NCBI GenBank assembly: GCA_937919015.1
Contig: CALFPN010000125.1
Location: forward strand, 1 to 6,568
Reading direction: 5' to 3'
Source of the DNA: an uncultured Clostridia bacterium
GTDB taxonomy: Bacteria > Bacillota > Clostridia > Lachnospirales > Anaerotignaceae
Length of the DNA stretch: 6,568 nt
In this document: positions 6,529 through 6,568 of the stretch, piece by piece
How positions within the stretch are numbered: position 1 is the first letter of the stretch
Layout: each line of letters begins with the position of its first letter
Translations under genes and position numbers: made by a program
The notes under the pieces: model-generated
What the model was told of the DNA's origin: nothing
What the model saw: the letters and a program-made list of their open reading frames with translations, nothing else
The model's database searches: none

Positions 6529-6560
6529 TTTTTCACTCCTTGAGACTGTTTTTTACTCCT
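6529..6560 (-). repeat. Direct repeat of a 12-mer in the pstS leader
   Basis: On the minus strand AGGAGTAAAAAA (6549-6560) and AGGAGTGAAAAA (6529-6540) match at 11 of 12 bases and begin 20 bases apart. The copy nearer the gene contains the pstS ribosome binding site. The farther copy has no start codon at a workable distance. It could be a chance purine repeat or part of a regulatory site; the promoter itself probably lies beyond the window edge. Confidence 0.35.
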
Positions 6561-6568
6561 ATTTTGCT

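Overview
The window carries one gene cluster, all on the minus strand, for high-affinity phosphate uptake and phosphate-responsive signalling. Read in the direction of transcription (high to low coordinates) the order is pstS, pstC, pstA, pstB, phoU, an HD-domain hydrolase, a PhoB/PhoP-type response regulator, and a PhoR-type sensor kinase that runs off the left edge. No plus-strand gene is convincing; the long plus-strand frames mirror the coding of these genes. There are no RNA genes, mobile elements or CRISPR arrays that I can see.

The likely host is a member of the Bacillota, probably a Clostridia-class anaerobe (Lachnospiraceae/Oscillospiraceae-like). This is inferred from strong AGGAGG-type ribosome binding sites about 7 nt from starts, GTG and TTG starts, a short lipoprotein signal on PstS, the protein sequence styles and moderate G+C. 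I cannot name a genus.

Region by region: 5684-6526 encodes a lipoprotein phosphate-binding protein. Then comes a 120-nt A-rich gap (5564-5683) with a stem-loop. From 5563 down to 2428, pstC-pstA-pstB-phoU are packed with 1-nt overlaps (TGATG, TAATG) or a 3-nt gap. The HD gene follows phoU after 1 nt, phoB follows after 14 nt, and phoR after 18 nt. This spacing suggests one transcript, perhaps starting upstream of pstS beyond the right edge.

Together the parts form a loop. PstS captures Pi outside the membrane, PstC/PstA form the channel, PstB drives it with ATP, and PhoU links transporter state to PhoR. PhoR phosphorylates PhoB, which would activate this same cluster. The HD protein is the unexplained component.

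Two things stand out. First, PstS appears circularly permuted: the segment that normally forms its second part (REDGSGTR onward) comes directly after the signal peptide, and the normally N-terminal SGSSSVAP segment comes last. Second, an uncharacterised HD hydrolase with a novel-looking C-terminal domain sits inside the operon between phoU and phoB. In addition, phoR is clearly more G+C-rich than the adjacent phoB, with the change falling at the gene junction.
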